Source: Neocallimastix lanati (nom. inval.) (taxonomy: Eukaryota; Neocallimastigomycota; Neocallimastigomycetes; Neocallimastigales; Neocallimastigaceae). From it: DNA of 18,138 bases. Positions 1 to 9,870 of this stretch are shown here, piece by piece. Location of the stretch: assembly GCA_016946835.1 (NCBI GenBank), contig JACVTC010000568.1, positions 1 to 18,138 of the forward strand. Direction: 5' to 3'. The translations under genes and the position numbers were made by a program. The notes beneath the pieces were generated by a model, which saw only the letters and a list, made by a program, of their open reading frames with translations, did no database searches and had not been told where the DNA came from. Within the stretch, counting starts at the first letter, position 1. Each line of letters starts with the position of its first letter.

Positions 1-930
1 ATATAACTATTAAATATATAAATTTTTTTTATTTTTTTTAATTTTTTATAACCTTAACAAAATATAAAAAACTGGATTTTAAAATATATTAATTATATTA
101 TATATGTTAGTAATATGAATAGCACTAAAATTATTTAGTGATAATTAAAATTATTACTTTAATATTATTATTATTATTGATTATTACGATTTATTGTTAT
201 TTTATTAATAATTATTATTATGATTTATTGTTATCATGACTATTAAAAAAAATTTTAAAATCAAAGTCTCATTTTTCTATTATATCCTATTTTAAAGCAA
301 TAAATTTATATTTTAATTTATTTATATTCAAATTTTTTTTACACAATATTGAATATAATAATTTTTATTTTTGATTCTATAAAAAATAACCTTTGTTTTA
401 AATACTACTCTTCATAAATAATTAAACTTCATGTATCATTGTTTTTTAATATTTTTTTTAAAATATTTTTATTATTTTCTCATACTTGTTACTTTGTAAA
501 AAAACTTTTTTTTGGCTTTCAATTATTATATTCAAAAGAATCTTAAACTTTTTTTAGTTTTCAATATTTTTTTTTTTTTTTATTTTTTATTTATATAATT
601 ATAAAAAATTTTTACTGCATTTTTTTAATATTAAATTAACTTTTTATTCTTTCTTTATTCATTAAAAATCAAAAACTTTAATAAACCAAACCTTTATTTT
701 TTAATTATTTAATTTATAATTTCACAAATCAATTTTTTAAAAAAAAAATATATATATATATATATGCCTTTTTAAAAAAAAAAAAAAAAAATTATAATAA
801 TAAAATAATAAACTAATAGTATTAAAATTAAGGTAAATATTCATTAATAAATCTTTTTCATATATTAATTACCAAAACAAAAGATTATATTTAATATAAA
901 AATTTTTTAAACATCACGGTTATATATAAA

Positions 931-932
<2 letters not shown>

Positions 933-969
<37 letters not shown>
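933..969 (+). repeat. Poly-A tract, 37 nt
   Basis: Uninterrupted A run between CT and TTTTGCC. Confidence 0.95.
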
Positions 970-973
<4 letters not shown>

Positions 974-1080
974 GCCAAAAATTTTCTCCCAATTTATAAT
1001 AACTTGTTTTATGTAAAATACTGTAATACATAAAAATATGATATATTTTAACATATTTATTTATTAATAATTATTTATTT

Positions 1081-1531
1081 ATTATTTATTATTTATTATT
1101 TATTATTTATTATTTATTATTTATTATTTATTATTTATTATTTATTATTTATTATTTATTATTTATTATTTATTATTTATTATTTATTATTTATTATTTA
1201 TTATTTATTATTTATTATTTATTATTTATTATTTATTATTTATTATTTATTATTTATTATTTATTATTTATTATTTATTATTTATTATTTATTATTTATT
1301 ATTTATTATTTATTATTTATTATTTATTATTTATTATTTATTATTTATTATTTATTATTTATTATTTATTATTTATTATTTATTATTTATTATTTATTAT
1401 TTATTATTTATTATTTATTATTTATTATTTATTATTTATTATTTATTATTTATTATTTATTATTTATTATTTATTATTTATTATTTATTATTTATTATTT
1501 ATTATTTATTATTTATTATTTATTATTTATT
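1081..1531 (+). repeat. Minisatellite, 7-bp unit ATTATTT, about 64 perfect copies
   Basis: The array runs for 451 bp with no interruption or substitution that I can see; the phase is kept from the first to the last line. A few imperfect ATTT units lead in from ~1060. The array ends abruptly in TCTCCCAATT. It has no coding value. Confidence 0.97.
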
Positions 1532-2789
1532 CTCCCAATTCATCTAAAAATATGACAAAAAGCCTCTCTATACTTTTATGTCATTATTTCTTTTAATACC
1601 AATTATTAAGCTATATAGCTTTATATTATATGTAGCATACATCTATATTATCCATATTATTACAATAATTTTAAGAAAATAATTAATATTATATAGAAAA
1701 AAATGAATTTAAAAATTTTGTTCAATTTCACTAATATACTAATGTATAGGATCGCTAATATGTTTCATGTCAAAGATCTAATTGAGTTGTATAATTTGAC
1801 CAGAAATTTTTTACTACACTATTTAAACTCTAATACTATTATTTCTAATACTAGTATATATATTTTAAACTTTATATTCAATTTTTACTTAGGTAAAAAT
1901 AATTTTTAATAAAATTTGTTGTATTTTTTTTACTTGTTTGTTCATTTCAATATTTATTTTTTTTCTTTTTCTATTTTTTTTGTGCTATTTTAGTCTATTC
2001 TTAAAGAGGACATGCTTTAAAGATTCTCACTTGTTATATATATAATAATAAAAAAATTTGGGTATAAATCCATTTTACTTAATTCTTAATTATTTATATT
2101 AATATTAATTAGTAGCAAGTATAGAGCATTAAATAATTTTAATATAAAATTTTTAATTCCAAAAATTATTAACCCAATTATAAGCAATATTAATAATTTT
2201 TACCATCAATTTATGATAAATTCAAAATTCAAGTAAAAAATAAAATTAAAATTAAAAATAAAAAAAAATAAATAATGTATGTAATGTGCATAGTAAATAT
2301 ATTTAATTATATACTGAAAATTATTTTTTTAAAAATATGTATATATAATTATTAAAAAATAAAATGAAATTTCATCATTAATTTATTTCAAAAATGAATT
2401 TCAAAAAACCACTATTTAAATTAAATATTCAATTATATCATAAATCGTTAAGGATTCTAATAACGATAGTCCTAAATAGGATCCATAATATAAGAAGTTA
2501 TATCAATAAACTTATAATTTAATTTTTAAAATTTGAAATGTTAATTTTAAAATTTAAATTGAAGAATATATTTAATAATATTGAAATTGAATAATAATAA
2601 TAATTATAATAATAATAATAAAAAAAGTATTAATATCATATACTGAAATGTATATAAATTACTCAATTAGTTTTATACCAATTCTAATAATATTATTATT
2701 TTCTATTTTAATTAAAATCATTTTCATAATAAAATTAAAATGGCTTCTAAAATGATATTAATATAATAGATTTCTTCAAATGAAATTTA

Positions 2790-2794
<5 letters not shown>

Positions 2795-2840
<46 letters not shown>
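2795..2840 (+). repeat. Poly-A tract, 46 nt
   Basis: Uninterrupted A run; no gene-like sequence precedes it, so it does not look like a retroposed transcript tail. Confidence 0.95.
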
Positions 2841-2841
<1 letters not shown>

Positions 2842-3279
2842 GTATTTTAATTTAATTTTTTAGTAAAGAAGTATCGCTCTCGATATTTAATAATACTTAT
2901 TATTTTTTTTTATTTATCTTATAAATTTTATTATTAACAAAAATTTAAATGTAATTCCATTTTAAAAATTTTAATCAATTATATTTTTTTCATTTTTTCA
3001 TACTGCAATACTAATTATATATGGCTATGGAATATTCCATTTTTAATAAAAAAAAATAAAAAAAAATATAATACATAATGTAATTTATACTATGAAAATA
3101 ACATTTCTTATATCTGATAAAAAGTTCCTATTTATATATAGTAATTAGCTTTTATATATACTGTTAAACTATTATATAATTAACTTAAAAAAAAAAATTA
3201 CTGAGTAATAATAATATAATAACAGAATTTCATTAAGAAAATTTATAACTTGTATTTTATGAAAAAGTACTTTTTTTCA

Positions 3280-3333
3280 TATAAATATAAATAGATATCA
3301 TTTTTGTATAAATATAAATAGATATCTTTTTTG
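3280..3333 (+). repeat. Tandem duplication, 2 x 27 bp
   Basis: TATAAATATAAATAGATATC occurs at 3280-3299 and 3307-3326, each followed by a T-run ending in G. No other feature is attached to it. Confidence 0.85.
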
Positions 3334-4115
3334 TAATACACGCTACTTTTTTTTTTTTTTGTTTTTTTTTTTTGTTTTTTTGTTTTTTGTATTATTATTA
3401 ATTATGAAAAAACTTAATTAATTATATATTTTTCGGAAAATACACAAATAAATAAAATAATATATAAAATATATTATTTTTCTTTTTCTATAATAATTTT
3501 TATTATTATTATGAAATTTAAGTTTTCAACCATTATATAAATATTTAATGCTAAAATCATTTTTTTTTTTTTTTTAACTAATAACAATTAAAATTTAGAT
3601 TTTAATTGTAGGTACATTTAACCAATAATATGATTTTATCGTAATTAAAATACAAAAATAAATTGTTATTATTTTTCCTCTTATCTTCTTTAGTATACAA
3701 TACCAAAAAAAAAAAAAAAAAAATATTAATATTTGGATTAAAATATATTTTAGAAATAATATATATTAATATTTTATTATATCTAATCTTTATATAATTA
3801 ACGGATTAAAAAAAGAAATTTTAATTAGTTTTTTAATTATTATTAATTCTTAATTTATAATATCATTCACAACGTTATTATATTATTATATTATATAATT
3901 TAGTTTCTTTTTCTTTTTCTTTTTTTTTATTTTGTGATATTATTAATATATTTTTATTATTTATATTCTATAAAATTATTTAGCAATATTATTAATTAAT
4001 TTGATATAATTTCTTAATACTTTATATTACTAATTAATATTTGGATAATTATCATACTATTCTGTATCAATAAATTAAATATTAAAAAAAATTTTTTTTT
4101 TTTAATTATGTATAT

Positions 4116-4170
4116 TATATAATGTATTAATAATAAATTTGTAGAAAATTTATTATTAATACATTATATA
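4116..4170. repeat. Perfect hairpin, 25-bp stem, 5-nt loop
   Basis: The left arm 4116-4140 is the exact reverse complement of 4146-4170, with loop GTAGA. The arms are pure A/T apart from one G or C. It could be a foldback remnant or a small MITE; a transcript crossing it would form a strong hairpin. There is no gene close by. Confidence 0.9.
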
Positions 4171-4410
4171 GGAATTTATAAAAAATTTGTATGGATGTAA
4201 TTTCCTTTCAATCTCTATTAAAATAAAAAAGAAATAAATATTTCAATATTATCATAAAAAATATATATACATATTATTAATATTTCTAAATGATTTAATA
4301 ATAAAAAATAATAAAAATATATAAATATCCCAATATTTATATAATAATAGTATTTCTTTCATATTTAAAGGTAAAAAGGTACATATTCTAAAATTAAAAT
4401 ATTATACATA

Positions 4411-4488
4411 AACATTTCTATTAGAATTTATTTAGCTTCATTTTAAAAGAACATTTCTATTAGAATTTATTTAGCTTCATTTTAAAAG
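4411..4488 (+). repeat. Tandem duplication, 2 x 39 bp, perfect
   Basis: Two identical 39-bp units (4411-4449 and 4450-4488), each beginning AACATTTCTATTAG and ending TTTTAAAAG. This is a recent slippage-type duplication in non-coding sequence. Confidence 0.95.
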
Positions 4489-4514
4489 AAAAAAAAAAAA
4501 GTAAAAATAAATAA

Positions 4515-4546
<32 letters not shown>

Positions 4547-4906
4547 AATAATATAGAAGCTATTTTTTTATAATTAAACTTTCAAAAAGGAATTATTATA
4601 AATAGATAATGTATTAATATTTTAAAAAATTATTCATATTTTTTTTTTTTTTATTTTTGATATAATTAATCCTTAAATAAAAAAATAATAGCTTTTTATG
4701 AGTTTTAAATGATTTAATATAAAAAAAAAAGTTTGATATTATAAAAATATATGACTTTTTAAAACCTTTTTATATGTTTATTAAATATTTATTTTGTTTT
4801 CTTCTTTTTTTTCATAATTCTAAAATTTTAATAAAAAATTTACATTTCAAAATTAATCAATTTTATATGAAAGATTTTAGGTTTGTATTATTAATAAAAA
4901 AGAATA

Positions 4907-4911
<5 letters not shown>

Positions 4912-4967
<56 letters not shown>
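4912..4967 (+). repeat. Poly-A tract, 56 nt, longest in the window
   Basis: Uninterrupted A run followed by an (AAT)n stretch. It creates a spurious poly-Lys reading frame. Confidence 0.95.
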
Positions 4968-4971
<4 letters not shown>

Positions 4972-5028
4972 TAATAATAATAGTAATAATAATAATTACT
5001 TCAAATTTATTATAAAAATATGAAAAAT

Positions 5029-5066
<38 letters not shown>

Positions 5067-5233
5067 AACCTTTATAAATTATACCTTTTAAATATATATA
5101 TATATATATTTTTTTTTTTTGTTATATATTATTTTAAATATTTTTTTTAATAATGTATTATATTATTATTATAATTTATTTTATATTAATTTTTTTTAGC
5201 ATACACTAATATAAAAAATAAAAAAAAAAGAAA

Positions 5234-5504
5234 ATGAGTCTATCAAAATTATTTTTAAATTCATCCCTAAGATATTCATTAAATACATTTAATTGTTTGA
5301 ATGAAATAAAATTACCAATAAGAAATGTATTTACTAAACAACAAAATATATCTAATTTAAATAGAATTCAATTAGCCAATTTCTCAAATTCAAATATCTT
5401 AAAAAGTATAATTATATTAACAATTGAATAAAATGAATATTAATTTACTTATTTAAAATTCTGTATTCTAATATACTTTTCTCAAAAATAATAATAAAAA
5501 AACA

Positions 5505-5550
<46 letters not shown>

Positions 5551-6061
5551 GTTTATATGTTTATATGTTTATATAATATTGTAAAACTTTCAATAATAAT
5601 AACAACAGACCAAGAATCTTCGTAAGTTTTTAGTTTAATAATATTATGAAATATTTATGTAATTTATATAATTAATGTAATTTTAAAGATGTAAAATTCA
5701 TCAATTAATTTTATTTTCTATTTTAAATGAAATATGTTATATTATTATATATATAATTCATAGACCCGGTAAAAATGAAAATGGTATAAATATAACATTC
5801 GTTTGTGACGGGAAAAAAAAAACAGTAAAAGCAAGAAAAGGTGCCACAATTTTAGATGTTACTCGTGAAAACGATATATTATTAGAAGGTATAATTAAAA
5901 TAATAATAATAATAATTGAATAAATAATTAAATAATAAATAATACATAAACTATTACGTTTTTATTGATTAATAAAGAACAATGATAATAATAATAATAG
6001 TAATAAATGTTTAATGTATTTTATTTGTATATGAATATAAATAATTAATATATTATATACG

Positions 6062-6095
<34 letters not shown>

Positions 6096-6243
6096 GGTGC
6101 ATGCGAAGGTTCATGTGGTAAGCATATATATATAATATAATTATTCAAAAGATAATATACTATATCAAGATACAGTTTTATCAATGACCATTATAAATTC
6201 AAATGAATCATAATGAACAATATAAATAATAATTATTATATGT

Positions 6244-6274
<31 letters not shown>

Positions 6275-6797
6275 TATTAAAGCTTGTTCCACTTGCCATG
6301 TAATTATTGATCCTAAGTTCTATTCAAAATTGGAAGAACCATCAGAAGATGAAGAAGATTTACTTGAATTGGCTTTTGGTTTAACTGATACGTAAATATT
6401 ATATTTGAATACGAATTATTATAAATAAATTAAAGTATATATATATTAAAAACAATAAGAATAGAATAAAAATAATAATAAAAAATAAAAATAAAAATAA
6501 ATTTTAATATTTTTAAATTAATAATAATAATAATAAAAATATATATTATTTTAAAATAGTTCACGTTTAGGTTGTCAAGTACGTGTAAATGAAAAAATGA
6601 ATGGGATGACTGTTACTATTCCATCTGCAACAAGAAATATGGCTGTAGATGGGTAAGAAATTATATATTAAATATTTAAATATATATATATATATACACA
6701 TATTATTACGATTATTCTAACAAAATTTAATATTTAAATAATTATTATTAATAATAATAAAAATAACAATAACAGTTACAAACCAAAACCACATTAA
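5234..6797 (+). CDS. YAH1: Mitochondrial/hydrogenosomal [2Fe-2S] ferredoxin, FDX2/Yah1 class (7 exons)
   Basis: Spliced exons are 5234-5405, 5609-5621, 5764-5888, 6097-6117, 6283-6391, 6560-6652 and 6776-6797. They total 555 nt, giving 184 residues and a TAA stop; every intron is GT-AG. The first ~55 residues are rich in Ser, Asn, Leu, Arg and Lys with almost no acidic residues, as in an organelle targeting peptide. Residues ~70-184 form an adrenodoxin-type ferredoxin. The cluster ligands are C106, C112, C115 and C152 (CX5CX2C, then 36 residues, then C), exactly the adrenodoxin spacing, with an extra C110 as in fungal Yah1. Further family signatures are CSTCHV, the acidic partner-binding stretch around 128-139, [14 protein letters not shown], and the C-terminus [14 protein letters not shown], which resembles FDX2 rather than FDX1. 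The family passes electrons from ferredoxin reductase to the Isu scaffold in Fe-S cluster assembly. The ATG opens the only frame that leads into the family sequence. No nearby partner gene is visible. Confidence 0.93.
5609..5621 (+). other. 13-nt microexon of the ferredoxin gene
   Basis: This exon lies between an acceptor ending AACAACAG and a strong donor GTAAGT. Thirteen nucleotides restore the frame: exon 1 ends with one base of a codon, the microexon completes it (Asn58), adds Gln-Glu-Ser and leaves two bases of Ser62. Splicing exon 1 directly to 5764 would hit a stop codon within nine codons. It encodes the linker between the targeting peptide and the ferredoxin fold, so conservation cannot confirm it; frame and splice-site quality are the evidence. 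Confidence 0.8.
6097..6117 (+). other. 21-nt exon carrying the first cluster-ligand cysteine
   Basis: This exon is flanked by an acceptor ending AAAAG and the donor GTAAGC. It encodes the end of Gly104 and then ACEGSC plus one base, so it supplies ligand C106 and the extra C110. Both ends are in phase 1 and the length is a multiple of three. Its identity is certain from the ferredoxin motif that it completes together with exons 3 and 5. Confidence 0.93.
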
Positions 6798-7042
6798 ACA
6801 TATAAAAAATTTAAATTAAAAAAAAAAAAAAAAAAAAAAATAAATAAAAAATAAAAAAGATAAAAAAAAAAAAAAAATAAAAATAAAAAAAAAAAAATTA
6901 AATAGCTAATAAATTATTAGATAAAATACTAATAATTTGAATAATAAAAATTACATATAACAAAAAATAGCATATATATATAAATTTTCATCATTATATA
7001 CATATATATTATACTTCATTTTTATATTAAGTTCTTATTTAT

Positions 7043-7079
<37 letters not shown>

Positions 7080-7277
7080 CATTGAATATTTTATGAATGA
7101 ATAGTAATAATATAAAAATAAAATTTAAACCATGTATTTAAATGATTAATAAAATTAATAATATTTAAATTAAAATAAATATATATATAATATTCAAGTA
7201 AATAATTAAATAAAAAAAATAGAATTAAAAATATTATAATTAATAATAATTATTAGTATTAGTATTAGTATTAGTAT

Positions 7278-7754
7278 TATTTATTTTAATTTTTTTTTTA
7301 AACTATTTTATATTTATTCAGTAATTAGGATGCTTATTATTTAAAAAAATAATAATAATAATAATAAATAATAATAAAAAATAACCCTATATGTATCAAT
7401 TCACTATATATGTATATATTATTAATAAATATGAAAAAGTAAAAATAATAAATATTAATAAATTAAAAGAAATAGATGGAATATATATGTATATATGTAT
7501 ATATATAAAGTTAACTAAAAATAAAAAATTAAACCGATACAGATCAATAAATATGAAAAAATAAAATTATTTATTTTAATTTTTTAATCCATTTTATATC
7601 TATTCAATGATTAGGATGTTATTATTTAAAAAAAAAAAAATAAAAATAACCCTATACTTATCGATATTATCAGTAAATATGAAAAAGTAAAAATAATATA
7701 TATTAATAAATAAAAAGAAATAAGTGAAATATATATATAAAGTTAAGTTAACTA
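7278..7754 (+). repeat. Diverged tandem duplication (~240 and ~190 bp copies)
   Basis: Copy 1 (7278-7516) and copy 2 (7567-7754) share, in the same order, TTATTTATTTTAATTTTTT, an ATTAGGATG block, ATAACCCTATA, AATATGAAAAAGTAAAAATAA and AAAGTTAA. Differences are mostly expansions and contractions of AAT, AT and A runs. Neither copy has an open frame. This is non-coding sequence about 0.5 kb downstream of the ferredoxin stop; nothing else is evident in 6798-7277 except A/T runs. Confidence 0.75.
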
Positions 7755-7769
7755 CTTTATTAACATTCA

Positions 7770-7771
<2 letters not shown>

Positions 7772-7820
<49 letters not shown>
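7772..7820 (+). repeat. Poly-A tract, 49 nt
   Basis: Uninterrupted A run ending 15 bp before the possible solo LTR. Other runs over 30 nt are poly-T at 7044-7079 and 16811-16843. Confidence 0.95.
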
Positions 7821-7823
<3 letters not shown>

Positions 7824-7835
7824 TTTCTGTCTATG

Positions 7836-8017
7836 TGTTAAAGTATATGGGAAGTATTGTGAATACTCCCATATTCTCATTGTTCTTAAGAAGGGCTAAA
7901 ATTAAGAGTTTACAAATACACTGAAAATAAAAAAAAAATAAAAAAAAAAAAATAAAATAAAACAAAGAAACAATTAGATAATCAGTATTATAAAAACATA
8001 TTTCTATTTCTTTAACA
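7836..8017. mobile_element. Possible solo LTR (182 bp)
   Basis: The segment begins TGTTAAAG and ends CTTTAACA, perfect 8-bp inverted termini of the TG...CA type. Just inside the left end is an imperfect palindrome, ATATGGGAAGTATT / AATACTCCCATAT, with a 3-nt loop (about 7846-7875), which is richer in G+C than its surroundings. Palindromes of this kind are frequent near LTR starts. Against it: the flanking pentamers CTATG and GAGGT do not match, no internal retroelement sequence adjoins it, and no second copy is in the window. Confidence 0.35.
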
Positions 8018-8233
8018 GAGGTGTATAGTTTATTATCTTTTATAAATATATTTTTTTTTTTATATTTTATATATTTTTAATGCTAAATTATTAATATGCT
8101 TTATATTTTTATGAATATTTATGATATATTTTTATATTTCAATTTTTTGTTAAATATTAAATGTTAAAGAAAATAATTGTTATAATAAAGTTTTTTTTTT
8201 TTTATATATATATTTTATTCTCAAAATATGAAA

Positions 8234-8251
8234 AATCTAATCCTTATAGTA
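8234..8251 (+). repeat. 18-bp direct repeat outside the foldback element, left copy
   Basis: AATCTAATCCTTATAGTA occurs at 8234-8251, about 185 bp left of the element, and again at 9971-9988, 24 bp right of it. It is too far from the ends to be a simple target-site duplication. It may mark a larger insertion or rearrangement that contains the foldback element. Confidence 0.6.
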
Positions 8252-8504
8252 CATTATTTGTTAAAATATTCACATTTTATTCTATTAATACTATATTTTT
8301 ATATTCTTATATTATTATCAATATTATATTCTTATCTTATATTTATATTTTATTATTATATTTTTATGTTGTGTAACATCTATCTTTGTGCATTAATTCA
8401 TAGAATAATCACATGATAAAGATGTAATTTTACTGGGGAGGTTGCATTACGCTAATTTTTTCACGTGATATATAAAAATTTGTGGCTATAGATATTTTAT
8501 GCTA

Positions 8505-8880
8505 CATAATATTATTTTATTTTATTTTATTAATACTTTACTCTTTATATTACTTCACTATTTATTTTATTTTATTTTATTTTTATTAATACTTTACTCT
8601 TTTATATTACTTCACTATTTATTTTATTTTATTTTATTTTTATTAATACTTTACTCTTTTATATTACTTCACTATTTATTTTATTTTATTTTATTTTTAT
8701 TAATACTTTACTCTTTTATATTACTTCACTATTTATTTTATTTTATTAAATCTGTACTTTATATTCATATTTCTACTATTTATTTTATTTTATTAAATCT
8801 GTACTTTATATTCACATTTCTACTATTTATTTTATTTTATTAAATCTGTACTTTATATTCACATTTCTACTATTTATTTT
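8505..8880. repeat. Left-arm tandem arrays: 4 type-A (57 bp) and 3 type-B (47 bp) units
   Basis: Type A is recognised by TTAATACTTTACTCTTTTA followed by TTACTTCACTATT and a (TTTTA)n run; four units end near 8747. Type B is recognised by AAATCTGTACTTTATATTC followed by ATTTCTACTATT; three units lie at ~8748-8880. The units are nearly identical. The 57-bp period is a multiple of three and yields a 19-residue repetitive Leu/Phe/Tyr reading frame, which is a by-product and not a gene. Confidence 0.9.
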
Positions 8881-9005
8881 TATGTTATATACTTATTACA
8901 TTCTTTATTTATTTATTTATTTGTTTGTTTATTTATTTATACATTTATTTTTTTTTACATATAATTTTATTAAAATTTTTATGGCGTTAACAAAAAATTT
9001 TACAA

Positions 9006-9024
9006 GCCATTAAAAATTAATGGC
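9006..9024. repeat. Small hairpin near the inner end of each foldback arm
   Basis: GCCATTAAAAATTAATGGC is a perfect 8-bp stem with a 3-nt loop. The same hairpin occurs at 9288-9306 in the right arm. It sits among three spaced copies of a TGGCG-containing motif (8982, 9021 and 9051 regions), so the subterminal region of each arm is itself repetitive. Confidence 0.75.
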
Positions 9025-9440
9025 GTATTGAAAATTTGTATTATAAAAATTGGCGAAATGAACCACATTCCAAAATATATTAATTTTATAAATATATATA
9101 TATAATTCAATAATGAGAAAAGTATATGTTTTTATAATAAACTTTATTTAATTTTTGTATTTATTTTAATACATAAATTTTATTAATTTTAAGAACTCGT
9201 TTTTTAAGATAATAAAAATAATTATTTTTTATAGTAAAAATGAATGTGGTTCATTTCGCCAATTTTTATAATACAAATTTTCAATACGCCATTAATTTTT
9301 AATGGCTTGTAAAATTTTTTGTTAACGCCATAAAAATTTTAATAAAATTATATGTAAAAAAAAATAAATGTATAAATAAATAAACAAACAAATAAATAAA
9401 TAAATAAAGAATGTAATAAGTATATAACATAAAAATAAAT

Positions 9441-9870
9441 AGTAGAAATGTGAATATAAAGTACAGATTTAATAAAATAAAATAAATAGTAGAAATATGA
9501 ATATAAAGTACAGATTTAATAAAATAAAATAAATAGTGAAGTAATATAAAAGAGTAAAGTATTAATAAAAATAAAATAAAATAAAATAAATAGTGAAGTA
9601 ATATAAAAGAGTAAAGTATTAATAAAAATAAAATAAAATAAAATAAATAGTGAAGTAATATAAAGAGTAAAGTATTAATAAAAATAAAATAAAATAAAAT
9701 AAATAGTGAAGTAATATAAAAGAGTAAAGTATTAATAAAAAATAAAATAAAATAAAATAAATAGTGAAGTAATATAAAAGAGTAAAGTATTAATAAAAAT
9801 AAAATAAAATAAAATAAATAGTGAAGTAATATAAAAGAGTAAAGTATTAATAAAAATAAAATAAAATAAT
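9441..9870. repeat. Right-arm tandem arrays: 2 type-B and 6 type-A units
   Basis: Two type-B units (9441-9487 and 9488-9534, 47 bp each) are followed by six type-A units starting at 9535, with small indels in A-runs. They are the reverse complement of the left-arm arrays, but with two more A units and one fewer B unit. The net change (2 x 57 minus 47 = 67 bp) accounts for the 69-bp difference in arm length. Confidence 0.9.

Larger units (their letters stand above)
1..5233. other. Gene-poor AT-rich region
   Basis: Apart from the repeats listed separately, I see no exon with family resemblance on either strand. The short frame at 1703-1909 (68 codons) has no recognisable motif and A/T-driven composition. 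Sequence between about 5100 and 5233 must hold the ferredoxin promoter and 5' UTR, but no element stands out from the (TA)n and T-runs. Confidence 0.6.

Noticed and set aside
1703-1909. 68-codon plus-strand frame
   Set aside because: It has fair codon complexity but no motif, no supporting splice sites, and composition expected from A/T-rich sequence; left unannotated.
4774-4971. 65-codon frame ending in poly-Lys
   Set aside because: The C-terminal third is the 56-nt A tract and the rest is A/T-biased; no splice context or homology.
7251-7280. ATTAGT repeats resembling telomeric TTAGGG
   Set aside because: The unit is TTAGTA with about five copies, has no G-rich strand, and is internal; a simple microsatellite.
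7724-7924. 66-codon frame with internal poly-Lys
   Set aside because: Starts in the tandem duplication, reads through a 49-nt A run and into the possible LTR; an accidental frame.
8161-8416. Two overlapping hydrophobic plus-strand frames
   Set aside because: T-rich sequence yields Phe/Ile/Tyr/Leu codons in every frame; no conserved feature.
8499-8843. 114-codon frame rich in Leu, Phe, Tyr and Ile with a 19-residue repeat, like a membrane protein
   Set aside because: It follows exactly from the 57-bp tandem unit of the foldback arm (57 = 3 x 19) and breaks when the unit type changes; no family signal.
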